From the NCBI RefSeq assembly GCF_002796605.1, contig NZ_CP024923.1:3789501-3853500 (forward strand): DNA of 64,000 nt, written 5' to 3'. The notes beneath the pieces are model-generated. The model was not told where the DNA came from, made no database searches, and saw only the letters and a program-made list of their open reading frames with translations. Positions 53,935-61,556 of this stretch are shown here, one piece after another. Origin of the DNA: Sphingomonas psychrotolerans (GTDB taxonomy: Bacteria; Pseudomonadota; Alphaproteobacteria; Sphingomonadales; Sphingomonadaceae). The stretch's first letter is position 1; each line of letters opens with the position of its first letter. The position numbers and the translations under genes were made by a program.

Positions 53935-55359
53935 TCAACGCCCCGCCGCCTCGAGCCGTTCGACCTCCTCGCGATAGGGCCTGATTGCACGGAAGATGAA
54001 GAAGGTGGCCAGCGGCAGCAGCGTCGAGGCGGTCAGCACCAGCGTCTTCCACAGATCGGCCTCGGCCCCGATCACGAGGTCCTGAACGAGCCCGATGATG
54101 AAGCTGCCCATCGCGCCGAAGAACGTGAACATGAACAGGTAGATCGCCGTCACCTGCCCGCGCATCGCGTTGGGCGCGACCCGCTGGATCGCCGCGTTCT
54201 GCGGCACCGCGCCGGCGATGCCGAACATCGAGCCGATCGACATCATCAATAGCGCGAGATGGCCGTTGGGCATCAGCGGGGCGGCGATTGCGCAGATCGT
54301 GGTGCAGCCGAAGAAGATCGCGGCGGCGCGCACATTGGCATCCTTGTGGCGCTTGCCCAGCCATTCGACGAAAATGCTGCCCAGCAGGAGGCCGAGCAAC
54401 GAGGCGACCAGCAGCATGCTGCCCATGATCGCGCCGATCTGCGCTTCGTCCCAGCCGTAGGTGCGAATCATGAAGGGCACGCGCCAGAACTGGAGCCCGA
54501 ACGTTTCGATCGCGCTCAGCGCCAGCCCGGCGAACATCGGGTAGTACACTTTGCGATTGGCGTGGATCGCGCGCGCGGCGTCCAACCCGGTAAAAGTCAA
54601 GATGCGGCGGCCGAATGCCGCATCGGCCGGGGCCTGGACGGCATCGGCCGCGGGAGCGAGCCGGGCTGGCTCCTTGATGGTGAGGAACAGCAGCGCGATC
54701 AGCAGTCCCGGCAATCCGATCCAGACCATGATCCACTGCCAACCGAGGATCCGCAGGCCCGCGATCTCGGTGGGCGCCCAGTGGCCGGTCATGGCGATCA
54801 GCATGCCGCCGACGATCGGGCCCAGCGTGACGCCGCCGATGAAGCCGAACTGGAGCAGCGCGAATACGCGGGGGATCTTGTGCGGCGGAAAGGCATCGGC
54901 GAGCAGCGAATAGGATGCGGGCGCGTGCGCCGATCCGCCGGCCGCGAGGAACACGCGGGAGACGACGAACTGGACGAAGGTCTGCGCGATCCCGCCCAGC
55001 GCGGTGATCACCCCGATCACCGCGACACCGCCCGACAGCACATATTTCCGCGGATAGATATCGGCCAGCCGCGCCAGCGGAATGCCCACGAACAAATAGC
55101 AGATGATACTCGCCGGCCCCGCCAGGAACCCGAGCTGCGCATCGGTCAGCCCGAAATCGACCTTGATCCGTTGCGCCAGCATACCGAACACGACCTGGTC
55201 GAAAAAGGTCATGAAGGTGGCCAGCACGATGACGAACAGCGCCCAATAGGCGGCGGTCGGCGTCGGCCACTCGCGCGCCGGATGGGGCTTCGCCTCAGGG
55301 TTCGCGATTTCTTCGCCTGCCGTCATCTCGACGGATGCCGCCGCGGGGCCGATCGCCAT
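53935..55359 (-). CDS. MFS transporter
   Basis: Inner-membrane transporter of 474 residues: YWALFVIVLATFMTFFDQVV in helix 1, GIPLARLADIYPRKYVLSGG as the loop 2-3 motif, FGFIGGVTLGPIVGGMLIAM, and QNAAIQRVAPNAMRGQVTAI. It resembles the other spinster-like transporter at 48989-50620 in helix 1 (FFDQVVFG against LLDRQILA) but is a different branch. The ATG at 55359 has GGAGG upstream, whereas the one two codons earlier sits on the site. It is divergent from the two dehydrogenase genes and the cargo is unknown. Confidence 0.88.
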   Translation of the reverse strand: MAIGPAAASVEMTAGEEIANPEAKPHPAREWPTPTAAYWALFVIVLATFMTFFDQVVFGMLAQRIKVDFGLTDAQLGFLAGPASIICYLFVGIPLARLADIYPRKYVLSGGVAVIGVITALGGIAQTFVQFVVSRVFLAAGGSAHAPASYSLLADAFPPHKIPRVFALLQFGFIGGVTLGPIVGGMLIAMTGHWAPTEIAGLRILGWQWIMVWIGLPGLLIALLFLTIKEPARLAPAADAVQAPADAAFGRRILTFTGLDAARAIHANRKVYYPMFAGLALSAIETFGLQFWRVPFMIRTYGWDEAQIGAIMGSMLLVASLLGLLLGSIFVEWLGKRHKDANVRAAAIFFGCTTICAIAAPLMPNGHLALLMMSIGSMFGIAGAVPQNAAIQRVAPNAMRGQVTAIYLFMFTFFGAMGSFIIGLVQDLVIGAEADLWKTLVLTASTLLPLATFFIFRAIRPYREEVERLEAAGR

Positions 55360-55417
55360 CTTCATCCTCCCTCGAATTTCGGGCTGCTCGGGCGGCCTCG
55401 TTTTCGCTTGGCAAACT

Positions 55418-55432
55418 GTACGTGTTGGATAC
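55418..55432. promoter_or_regulatory. Degenerate operator-like repeat between a transporter and the C-alpha dehydrogenase genes
   Basis: GTACGTGTTGGATAC differs from GTATG-N5-CATAC at two positions and is followed by AAAA. It sits about midway in the 127-base divergent region, 54 bases before the rightward ATG. Confidence 0.35.
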
Positions 55433-55486
55433 AAAAGGCGAGAGAAAAATGCGGCGCTGAAAACATCGCCGCGAGGGAGAGACTGG

Positions 55487-56407
55487 ATGCAGAATCTGCA
55501 AGGCAAGACCGCGTTCGTCACAGGCGGTGCGAGCGGCATCGGGCTCGGCATCGCCAAGGCGCTGCTCGGCGCGGGAATGAACGTCGTCATCGCCGACATT
55601 CGCGACGATCATCTCGCCGCGGCATCGGTCGAGCTCGACGGCGGGGAGAATGTCCTCGCGCTCCGGCTCGATATCACCGATCGCGCCGCCTATGCCGCCG
55701 CCGCCGATGCCACAGAGGCGCGGTTCGGCAATATCCACCTCCTGTGCAACAATGCCGGCGTCGCGGTGGTCGGCCCCACCGAACTGGCCAGCTACGCCGA
55801 TTGGGACTGGGTGATGGGGGTCAATCTGGGCGGGACGATCAACGGCATCGTCACCATGCTCCCGCGCATCCTGAAGCATGGCGAGGGCGGGCACATCGTC
55901 AACACCTCGTCCATGTCCGGCATCATGCCTCACCCCGGCGCGACGATCTATGCGACCGGCAAGGGCGCTGTGGCGAACATGATGGAGGCGATGCGGCTCG
56001 AGCTCGAGCCGCGTGGAATCATCTGTTCGGTGTTCTGCCCCGGCGCGGTCGCGACCAACATCGCGAAGGCCGGCGAAACCCGACCCGCAACCCTCGCCGA
56101 CACCGGCTATGCCGAGGCCGACAAACGTCGCGCGGCCGATGCCAACACCCATCTCTACCAGACCAGGGAGGAGGTTGGGCAGCGGGTGTTGCGCGGAATC
56201 CTCGCCGACGAACTCTACATCCTCACGCACCGCGAATTCTACGATGGGGTGAAGGACCGCGCTGACGCGATGGTCGCGGCGGTGCCCGATCTGCCCGAGA
56301 ATACCGAGTATAAATCGCTCTATGCAGTGCTGTTCCGCAACCCGATCCATGCCGCGGAGATCGCGCGGCAAAAGTCTCTCAACGCCGGCATGAAGGTGGA
56401 CGCATGA
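55487..56407 (+). CDS. Short-chain dehydrogenase, LigD/LigL/LigN/LigO type (C-alpha dehydrogenase candidate)
   Basis: NAD-dependent dehydrogenase of 306 residues that fits enzymes oxidising the C-alpha alcohol of arylglycerol-beta-aryl ethers to the ketone, the step that prepares the ether for glutathione attack. Visible are TAFVTGGASGIGLGIAKALL (Rossmann TGxxxGxG), LLCNNAGVAVVG, WDWVMGVNLGGTINGIVTML, HIVNTSSMSGIMPHPG (catalytic Ser) and IYATGKGAVANMMEA (YxxxK). The long C-terminal region with LADELYILTHREFYDGVKD resembles LigD and LigL. GAGGGAGA precedes the ATG and it overlaps the next gene by four bases. Stereospecificity cannot be read from sequence. Confidence 0.87.
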   Translation: MQNLQGKTAFVTGGASGIGLGIAKALLGAGMNVVIADIRDDHLAAASVELDGGENVLALRLDITDRAAYAAAADATEARFGNIHLLCNNAGVAVVGPTELASYADWDWVMGVNLGGTINGIVTMLPRILKHGEGGHIVNTSSMSGIMPHPGATIYATGKGAVANMMEAMRLELEPRGIICSVFCPGAVATNIAKAGETRPATLADTGYAEADKRRAADANTHLYQTREEVGQRVLRGILADELYILTHREFYDGVKDRADAMVAAVPDLPENTEYKSLYAVLFRNPIHAAEIARQKSLNAGMKVDA

Positions 56408-57312
56408 AGGATTTCGCGGGCCGCACGGCTTTTGTCACGGGGGGCGCCAACGGCATCGGACTCGGCATCGCGCGCGCGTTGCTTGCCCAAGGCTGCAAAG
56501 TCGCGATCGCCGACATCCGCGAGGATGCGATCGAGGCGGCGCTGAAGGCGCTCGACAACCAGCATGTGATCGGCGTGACGCTCGACGTTGCCTCGCGCGA
56601 AGGTTTCGCGGCGGCCGCCGACCGCGTCGAGGCGGAACTCGGCCCGGTGAGCCTCCTGTTCAACAACGCCGGCATCAACCTGTTCCAGACGATCGATGAA
56701 TCGAGCTTCGACGATTGGGATTGGGTGATGGGCGTGAACCTCCACGGCGTGATCAACGGGGTGATGACCTTCGTGCCGCGGATGAAGGCGCGCGCGGACG
56801 GCGGGCACGTCGTCAACACCGCGTCGATGGCGAGTTTTCTGTGCGGGCCGCAGCCCGGCATCTACAACACCACCAAGTTCGCCGTGCGCGGGATGAGCGA
56901 GTCGCTGCGCTACAGCCTCGCGCCGTTCGGGATCGGTGTGTCGGTGCTGTGCCCGGGGCTGGTGAAAAGCCATATCTACGCGAGCGACGAAGTGCGCCCT
57001 GCGGCGCTGCTGGGCGGGGCCAAGGCGGTCAACACTGAGATGGTCGGGCGGCTGGAACAGGTCCACCAGTTCGGCATGGAGCCCGACATCGTCGCCGAGC
57101 GGACGCTCGACGCGATCCGTGCGAACCGGTTCTACATCTTCTCGCACCCCGAATTCAAAGACGAGATGCGCGAGCTTTTCGATGAGGTCGTCGACGAATT
57201 CCGCGATTATCCGGACGACCCGGGCTACCAGCGGCGCATCGGCTTCGAACAGGGCCGGCGTGCTGGATACAAAGCGGCGCGCGCGGCGGCGCGGGGCCTC
57301 GCGTCCGGGTAA
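56404..57312 (+). CDS. Short-chain dehydrogenase, LigD/LigL/LigN/LigO type, second copy
   Basis: Companion of the preceding gene, 302 residues, with RTAFVTGGANGIGLGIARAL, LLFNNAGINLF, WDWVMGVNLHGVINGVMTFV, VNTASMASFLCG (Ser) and IYNTTKFAVRGMSESLRY (YxxxK). The C-terminal HQFGMEPDIVAERTLDAIRA and RFYIFSHPEFKDEMRELF again match LigD. The two proteins differ enough to be paralogues rather than a recent copy, and may handle opposite C-alpha enantiomers, as LigD and LigL/LigN do in SYK-6. The start overlaps the first gene's stop (ATGA). It is the last gene of the lignin cluster. Confidence 0.87.
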   Translation: MKDFAGRTAFVTGGANGIGLGIARALLAQGCKVAIADIREDAIEAALKALDNQHVIGVTLDVASREGFAAAADRVEAELGPVSLLFNNAGINLFQTIDESSFDDWDWVMGVNLHGVINGVMTFVPRMKARADGGHVVNTASMASFLCGPQPGIYNTTKFAVRGMSESLRYSLAPFGIGVSVLCPGLVKSHIYASDEVRPAALLGGAKAVNTEMVGRLEQVHQFGMEPDIVAERTLDAIRANRFYIFSHPEFKDEMRELFDEVVDEFRDYPDDPGYQRRIGFEQGRRAGYKAARAAARGLASG

Positions 57313-57656
57313 CATCTGGCCGAAAGTCGATCACTGCTTCAGCACAGCGCGCGTTAGCAGTTTGTTGTTGCTGTCGATCGGCATGACTTGGTTGCCAGGT
57401 TGAGAGATGGGGGGCTGTGATTGCCTACATCCAGCATCTTTCCTTGGGCAGATTCGCCTGGCAGCATTCGCAGCGAGCGCGCTGCGGTCGAGAGGATGCA
57501 CTTATCTCCCCCAAAATCTCTCGGCGCTGCGGAATCGCGCGGTTAGCCGAATCCGGCCCGAGATGACTGACGACGCCGAGACTGTCGACGCTGGCGATTC
57601 AAACAGGTCGATGCCGTGCGATAGATCGCTTGATCGGCAGCTGTCTCCAGCGCAGC
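57313..57656. other. 344-base gap with no supported gene (edge of the lignin cluster)
   Basis: No reading frame here has a ribosome-binding site or a recognisable family pattern, and I see no long repeat or RNA gene. A 214-codon frame from 57407 runs on into the virB2-like gene in another phase and has the Arg-rich look of a shadow. The stretch marks the change from the tightly packed catabolic genes to the mosaic right-hand region. Confidence 0.6.
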
Positions 57657-58082
57657 ATGCAGAGCATGTTCGATTTTGCAGGTTTCACAGCTGCGTGGGA
57701 GGCCACCGCAGCTTTGGGCTACGCCCCTTCCTTCAACGATCCAGCGGGCTCCGGCGCGATTGTCGCCGCCGTTCGATGGCTGGAAGGAACCCTGCTCGGA
57801 ACCATCGCCACCACCGTTGCCGTGATTTCCGTCGCGAGCATGGGCTTCATGGCCTTGAGCGGGCGCGTCGATCTTCGCCGGGCCGTGACGGTCATCGTCG
57901 GGTGTTTCATCCTGTTCGGGGCATCGAGCATCGTGGCCGGTTTGCAAAGCGCCGTGGGCGAGGGGGGCGGGCCCGTGCTTGCCTCGCCACGACCCATGAC
58001 GCCCGACCTATCGCCGCTCGCCACGCTGCCGCAGCGACCGGCAGGCTATGATCCTTATGCCGGGGCCGCGGTGCCGCAGTGA
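57657..58082 (+). CDS. virB2: Orphan TrbC/VirB2-family pilin
   Basis: A 141-residue protein of the conjugative type IV secretion pilin family. Two hydrophobic helices are visible: LEGTLLGTIATTVAVISVAS (residues about 38-58) then GFMALSGRVDLRRAVTVIVG leading into CFILFGASSIVAG (about 72-92). The GRVDLRRA loop between them is a VirB2 hallmark. The Pro-rich C-terminal tail (PQRPAGYDPYAGAAVPQ) is unusual for a pilin. No other virB or tra gene is in view, and the gene is next to gene remnants, so it may be a leftover of an integrated element. The start with the nearest hydrophobic leader was chosen; there is no strong ribosome site. Confidence 0.75.
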   Translation: MQSMFDFAGFTAAWEATAALGYAPSFNDPAGSGAIVAAVRWLEGTLLGTIATTVAVISVASMGFMALSGRVDLRRAVTVIVGCFILFGASSIVAGLQSAVGEGGGPVLASPRPMTPDLSPLATLPQRPAGYDPYAGAAVPQ

Positions 58083-58132
58083 CTGGACTGCCTCAAGTGT
58101 AGCGGCCCGCGGATGTGAAGGAGGGGGACGCC

Positions 58133-58152
58133 TCGCGCGCTGGCGCGCGCGA
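58133..58152. terminator. Hairpin after the virB2-like gene
   Basis: TCGCGCGC and GCGCGCGA form a perfect eight-base stem with a four-base loop, 51 bases after the pilin stop. No T-run follows. Confidence 0.45.
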
Positions 58153-58159
58153 CCGCGTG

Positions 58160-58740
58160 CTACGGCGCAGCACCGCCTGCCGGCACTGGCGGCCAGTGAA
58201 AAGGGACAAGGCTGAACAGCGCATCGACGGCGCCACCGGCCGCTAAGCGCCCTTCGACGAACACGGCGACCGGCGGCCCGCTCGCCCGGTCCTGCGCTTC
58301 AGCAGCCCTCGCGAGCATGGCTTCAAAGTCGGCGCTATCGTCGGCTGCGGCACGAAGGTTCAGCACCCGGTCGCGGGCGTGTCCCAGCATCGCGTCGACG
58401 GTGTCGAGCGCGTCCTCCAGTGGCGCGCGCTGCGCCTGACCCGCGGGCAGATCCTCCGCGATCAGCTGCAGGCGGAGGATAAGACCCTGCACGCTCTGGA
58501 TCAGCGTATCGTGCAGCTCGCGTGCGATCCGTTCGCGTTCGGCCATGCGAGACCGGATGCGCCCCGCGATGGCGCGCACTCGCATTCTGTAAGCGAGCCA
58601 GAGCAGCCCGAGCAGCGTTGCGCCGCACAGCAGCTTGAATGGCCAGCTCTGCAGGAAGGTGGGCCGGATCTCGAATTCCAGCGTTGCGCCGGCAGTGTTC
58701 CATACACCGTCATTGTTGGACGCGCTGCCGAGGCTGATAT
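58160..58740 (-). pseudogene. Remnant of a triple-Y-domain sensor histidine kinase, truncated at both ends
   Basis: The minus frame from 58740 reads SASNNDGVWNTAGATLEFEI (end of a Y_Y_Y sensor domain), a transmembrane segment LLCGATLLGLLWLAYR, then ERERIARELHDTLIQSVQGL with the phosphorylatable His of a HisKA_3 dimerisation domain. It then breaks after AVFVEGRLAAGG, where the ATP-binding domain of the kinase should begin, and stops at 58160. The upstream end runs without a start into the 3' end of the gene at 58740-60764. So neither the sensor nor the catalytic part is present. The internal ATG at 58585 would give 141 residues, but this is not a complete kinase. Confidence 0.75.
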
Positions 58741-60764
58741 TACCGCGTAACCGTGATCGTGCCGGGCATCGTCGCGCTTGAGTCGAACATCTGCGCCGGC
58801 GACGCGTGATCGCCGAAGCGGTTCGCCGAAAGCATGCTGGCGAGTTGCGTGGCCATGCCCTGGGTGCTGCCGGTGAGCGTGATGTTCTCCGCCAGCGCGG
58901 CGTTGCTGAACTGCCGTTCGTGCAGCGTGGTTTCCGCCGGACGGTTACCCAGGCGCAGATCCTGCAACTGTGCTTCCGTCAGCGACACATTCACGGTGTC
59001 GCCAACCTTGATGCCCATATTGCCGGTAGTGGCCTGCAAAGTCTGCACGTCCTGTTCGTCGGCGGCCTTCAGGTGGAAGGAGAAAGTCCGCTCCACCGCA
59101 ACGTCGTTGACCATCGCCCCGCTGATGGTCAGTTCGGGCTTGCCATCGGCATTCGGATCGAACGTATCGGAGAAGGTGACGCTGCCATCGGCAAGCGTGG
59201 TGGTGACATTCTGGTCATTTACCTTCCGGCCAAGACCCAGGGGGCCAAGCGGCGTGTTCAGCTGCGCCGACAGGTTGTAGTTGTTCGTGAGCGTGTTGGT
59301 CGTCGCAAAATTGCTGACGCCAACCGTGCTCGCCTGTGGCGGCTTCTGGCCGCTCAGCACCTCGCTCAGCGCCTTTTGGGCGGCAGGCGCGTCGAGATCG
59401 AGATTGAAGCTGCTGAACGCGCTGATGCTTGTCTTGTTCTCGACCCCGATCTGCGCGCCGAAGCCTGCCAGATCGGCGGAGAGCTTGCCGTTGGACAGGA
59501 AGCCCGCCGTCGGCCCGGCCGTCACGGAGACGGTATTATCGGCCTGCTTCTCGATGGACACGGTCGTGCCGAGGCTGCTTTCCTGGCTGAGCGTAAGCCC
59601 GACATTCTGATACGAAGCGCTGAGCGTATTGGCGTTGAAATCCTCAGATTTCATCGTCACCCGGGTGCCGGCGGGCCAACTGGCCGGCTTGGTGGGGTCA
59701 ATGGTCGTAACATTGACATCCTTGGCGACAGTGATCGAGTGGACGGTGCGATAACCGGTCGTCAGCGAGGCATCGACCTTCGTCTGCTTCGCATCGATGC
59801 CAACTGTCCCGCCCACCTTCGTCTCGCCGGTCACGTCATAGGTGACGGTGCCGTCGAGATTGTGCCTGGCCTGGCTGACATTGGTCTGCTTGTATTCCAC
59901 CGCGGCGGTTACAGGCGTGCCCGGCACGGTTCCGATCTTCGCGGAGGTCACCGTGGTTGTCCTGGTCAGCCCGGTCTGGCTGACCTGTTCCACGCTGGTC
60001 TGGACGCCGATCGGGCCGGCATTGACGTTCAGGCCGCCGCTGATCGTGACACCCTGGCTGTTGGCAGTGATGCCGCCATTTGCCTTGGCATTCAGGTCGC
60101 CGATATTGCCGGAAACGGTCCCGCCGGTGGTAACACCCTTTTCGCCGAGCGAAGTCTTGCTTTCGGCGCCGACGCCGTAGCTGCCGCGCTGTTCCGAAAC
60201 GGACTTGGTCGCGCTGATGCCGTTGGCGTCTATCGACTTCGTCGATGTCTGCTGCGACCTCGATTGCACCGTTTCAGCCGGAGTCCCGGTCGCTGGATCG
60301 CTGTGCACTGCCTTGCCCGCATCGTCATATTCCTGGGTCGTGGCAGTGCGGGTGGTGGTATTACTGATCGACGCGCTCTTGTTGTTGACCGAGATGGTCT
60401 GCTTGCGCTCATCGGTCACGGCTTCCACGCCATCAACCGAGCGCGTCGTCGTCGACACCGATTGGGTGGCGGAATAGACGCCATTGGCCACGCTCGACGT
60501 TTTTTGGGCTTCCACCTGCGCATTGGTCGCGGCGCGGTTCCCGTCATTCTGCGTGTCAAGCGCGCGCAGAGCGTTCCCTGCTTCCACCGGAGTACCCTTG
60601 GCTGCCGCTTCTGCCAGCGAGCGCTGCGGATCCGCCTTTGTATCCTGGGGGGTAGCGGCGCTGCGCTGCGCCGACTCCTGCATCGACCTCGAACTGGAGG
60701 ATGCCGAGTCATTCCGCGAGCTATCCCTGCTGGAGCCGCCACCGCCGACTGCGTCTACCATCAT
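58740..60764 (-). CDS. Large Ser/Thr-rich protein of unknown function
   Basis: I do not recognise this 674-residue protein. The first 90 residues are low-complexity (Ser, Asp, Ala, Gln rich). The rest is a series of Thr/Ser/Val-rich beta-type segments such as SVSTTTRSVDGVEAVTDERK, NGGITANSQGVTISGGLNVN and TYDVTGETKVGGTVGIDAKQ, reminiscent of surface or secreted beta-helical proteins. No signal peptide or membrane helix is clear. AAGGAA lies before the paired ATG codons. A 692-codon frame on the opposite strand was judged a shadow. Codon choice is looser and AT higher than in the catabolic genes, and it is bordered by a kinase remnant and an aldo/keto reductase remnant, which suggests insertion. 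Confidence 0.7.
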   Translation of the reverse strand: MMVDAVGGGGSSRDSSRNDSASSSSRSMQESAQRSAATPQDTKADPQRSLAEAAAKGTPVEAGNALRALDTQNDGNRAATNAQVEAQKTSSVANGVYSATQSVSTTTRSVDGVEAVTDERKQTISVNNKSASISNTTTRTATTQEYDDAGKAVHSDPATGTPAETVQSRSQQTSTKSIDANGISATKSVSEQRGSYGVGAESKTSLGEKGVTTGGTVSGNIGDLNAKANGGITANSQGVTISGGLNVNAGPIGVQTSVEQVSQTGLTRTTTVTSAKIGTVPGTPVTAAVEYKQTNVSQARHNLDGTVTYDVTGETKVGGTVGIDAKQTKVDASLTTGYRTVHSITVAKDVNVTTIDPTKPASWPAGTRVTMKSEDFNANTLSASYQNVGLTLSQESSLGTTVSIEKQADNTVSVTAGPTAGFLSNGKLSADLAGFGAQIGVENKTSISAFSSFNLDLDAPAAQKALSEVLSGQKPPQASTVGVSNFATTNTLTNNYNLSAQLNTPLGPLGLGRKVNDQNVTTTLADGSVTFSDTFDPNADGKPELTISGAMVNDVAVERTFSFHLKAADEQDVQTLQATTGNMGIKVGDTVNVSLTEAQLQDLRLGNRPAETTLHERQFSNAALAENITLTGSTQGMATQLASMLSANRFGDHASPAQMFDSSATMPGTITVTR

Positions 60765-60824
60765 TCCGTTCCTTGCGACGTCATCATTGTCGCAAGGTCT
60801 ACGATGGACGGCGGGCACCGCGCC

Positions 60825-60932
60825 CTACACGATATGATTAGATCGTCGGCGGCCCGCGCCTATCTCGGTGACCCGCAGCGCTGAAGCACCCAATTGCCTG
60901 ATAGGAATTTGCGCGCGACATGTGACGGTCAT
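60825..60932 (-). pseudogene. N-terminal fragment of an aldo/keto reductase
   Basis: A 35-codon frame starts with IPIRQLGASALRVTEIGAG, the typical first strand of an aldo/keto reductase, then turns into unrelated residues and stops just upstream of the unknown-function gene. The rest of the barrel is missing. It is next to an AraC remnant, the usual regulator neighbour of such genes. Confidence 0.45.
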
Positions 60933-61017
60933 AGCAATCGATCCCAAACATGCGAAGCGAGCGGGTTGCACGAGCTTGAACGGCGTAACGAAGGATGGAT
61001 GCGGCGCTGTCGCCTGA

Positions 61018-61293
61018 TCAGTGCGGATTGATGCGCCCCAAACCTGCCTTTGCCCTCTCTGTGTCCCGACACGGCGGCGCTCCGAAGAGACGCTTGTACT
61101 CACGGCTGAACTGCGAGGCGCTTTCATAACCAACCGCGAACCCCACCTCGGCTGCACCCGCATGGTTTGCGATCATGCGACGGCGGGCCTCGTGGAGCCG
61201 GATAAGCGTGAGGTGGAATTCGATTACGAAGGGGATGGCATCATCGTCTGGAAACTTCGCCGGCGAGAGCGTGTGCCTGGGGGCGAACGCCAC
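61018..61293 (-). pseudogene. C-terminal remnant of an AraC-family regulator
   Basis: A 91-codon frame contains RLHEARRRMIANHAGAAEVG, then FAVGYESASQFSREYKRLFG and APPCRD, which are the second half of the AraC DNA-binding domain. The first HTH half, the effector domain and the FxRxFK-type first helix are absent, and the preceding residues (AFAPRHTLSPAKFPDDDAIP) do not resemble the family. This is most likely a broken copy. Confidence 0.65.
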
Positions 61294-61352
61294 TGAAGCC
61301 GAGCGCCAGTCGCTCTGTCCAGCTACCGGCGTGCGGTTGTGCGCCTGCCATT

Positions 61353-61496
61353 CTATGCGAAATCGCCGAGCTTCGCGGCCTCCTCTTCCTCGGCAAGGTT
61401 TGGATCTGCAGGCTTGCGCACCTCCGCGTCGAGATCGTGCTCGATCGACATGTCACTGGAATCGGGCTCGTTGCCTGGCTTCGGGTTCATCGTCAT
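61353..61496 (-). CDS. Small acidic protein of 47 residues
   Basis: Read directly from the sequence. It starts with TAGGAGAGCAAA before the ATG, a good ribosome-binding site. The product is very acidic (Glu-rich near DPNLAEEEEAAKLGDF) and hydrophilic, with no Cys and no membrane segment. It lies 60 bases after the stop of the PAS-LuxR gene, in the same direction, so it may share that mRNA. I know no family for it. Similar small acidic proteins next to stress genes are common in sphingomonads, but that is only an impression. Confidence 0.6.
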   Translation of the reverse strand: MTMNPKPGNEPDSSDMSIEHDLDAEVRKPADPNLAEEEEAAKLGDFA

Positions 61497-61556
61497 TTTG
61501 CTCTCCTAGTGTCTGGCTCAACGCTCAGGTGAGACCGGCGGGTCCGGGCCCGTCCG

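Noticed and set aside
57257..57271. GGATACAAA inside the second short-chain dehydrogenase gene
   Set aside because: It resembles the right half of the operator motif but is inside coding sequence and has no left arm; treated as chance.
57407..58051. 214-codon plus-strand frame overlapping the virB2-like gene
   Set aside because: Arg/His-rich, out of phase with the recognisable pilin and without a ribosome site.
58806..60884. 692-codon plus-strand frame
   Set aside because: It mirrors the minus-strand gene in the same place, is rich in Arg/Gly/His typical of antisense frames, and lacks a ribosome-binding site; the minus frame has one and coherent repeats.
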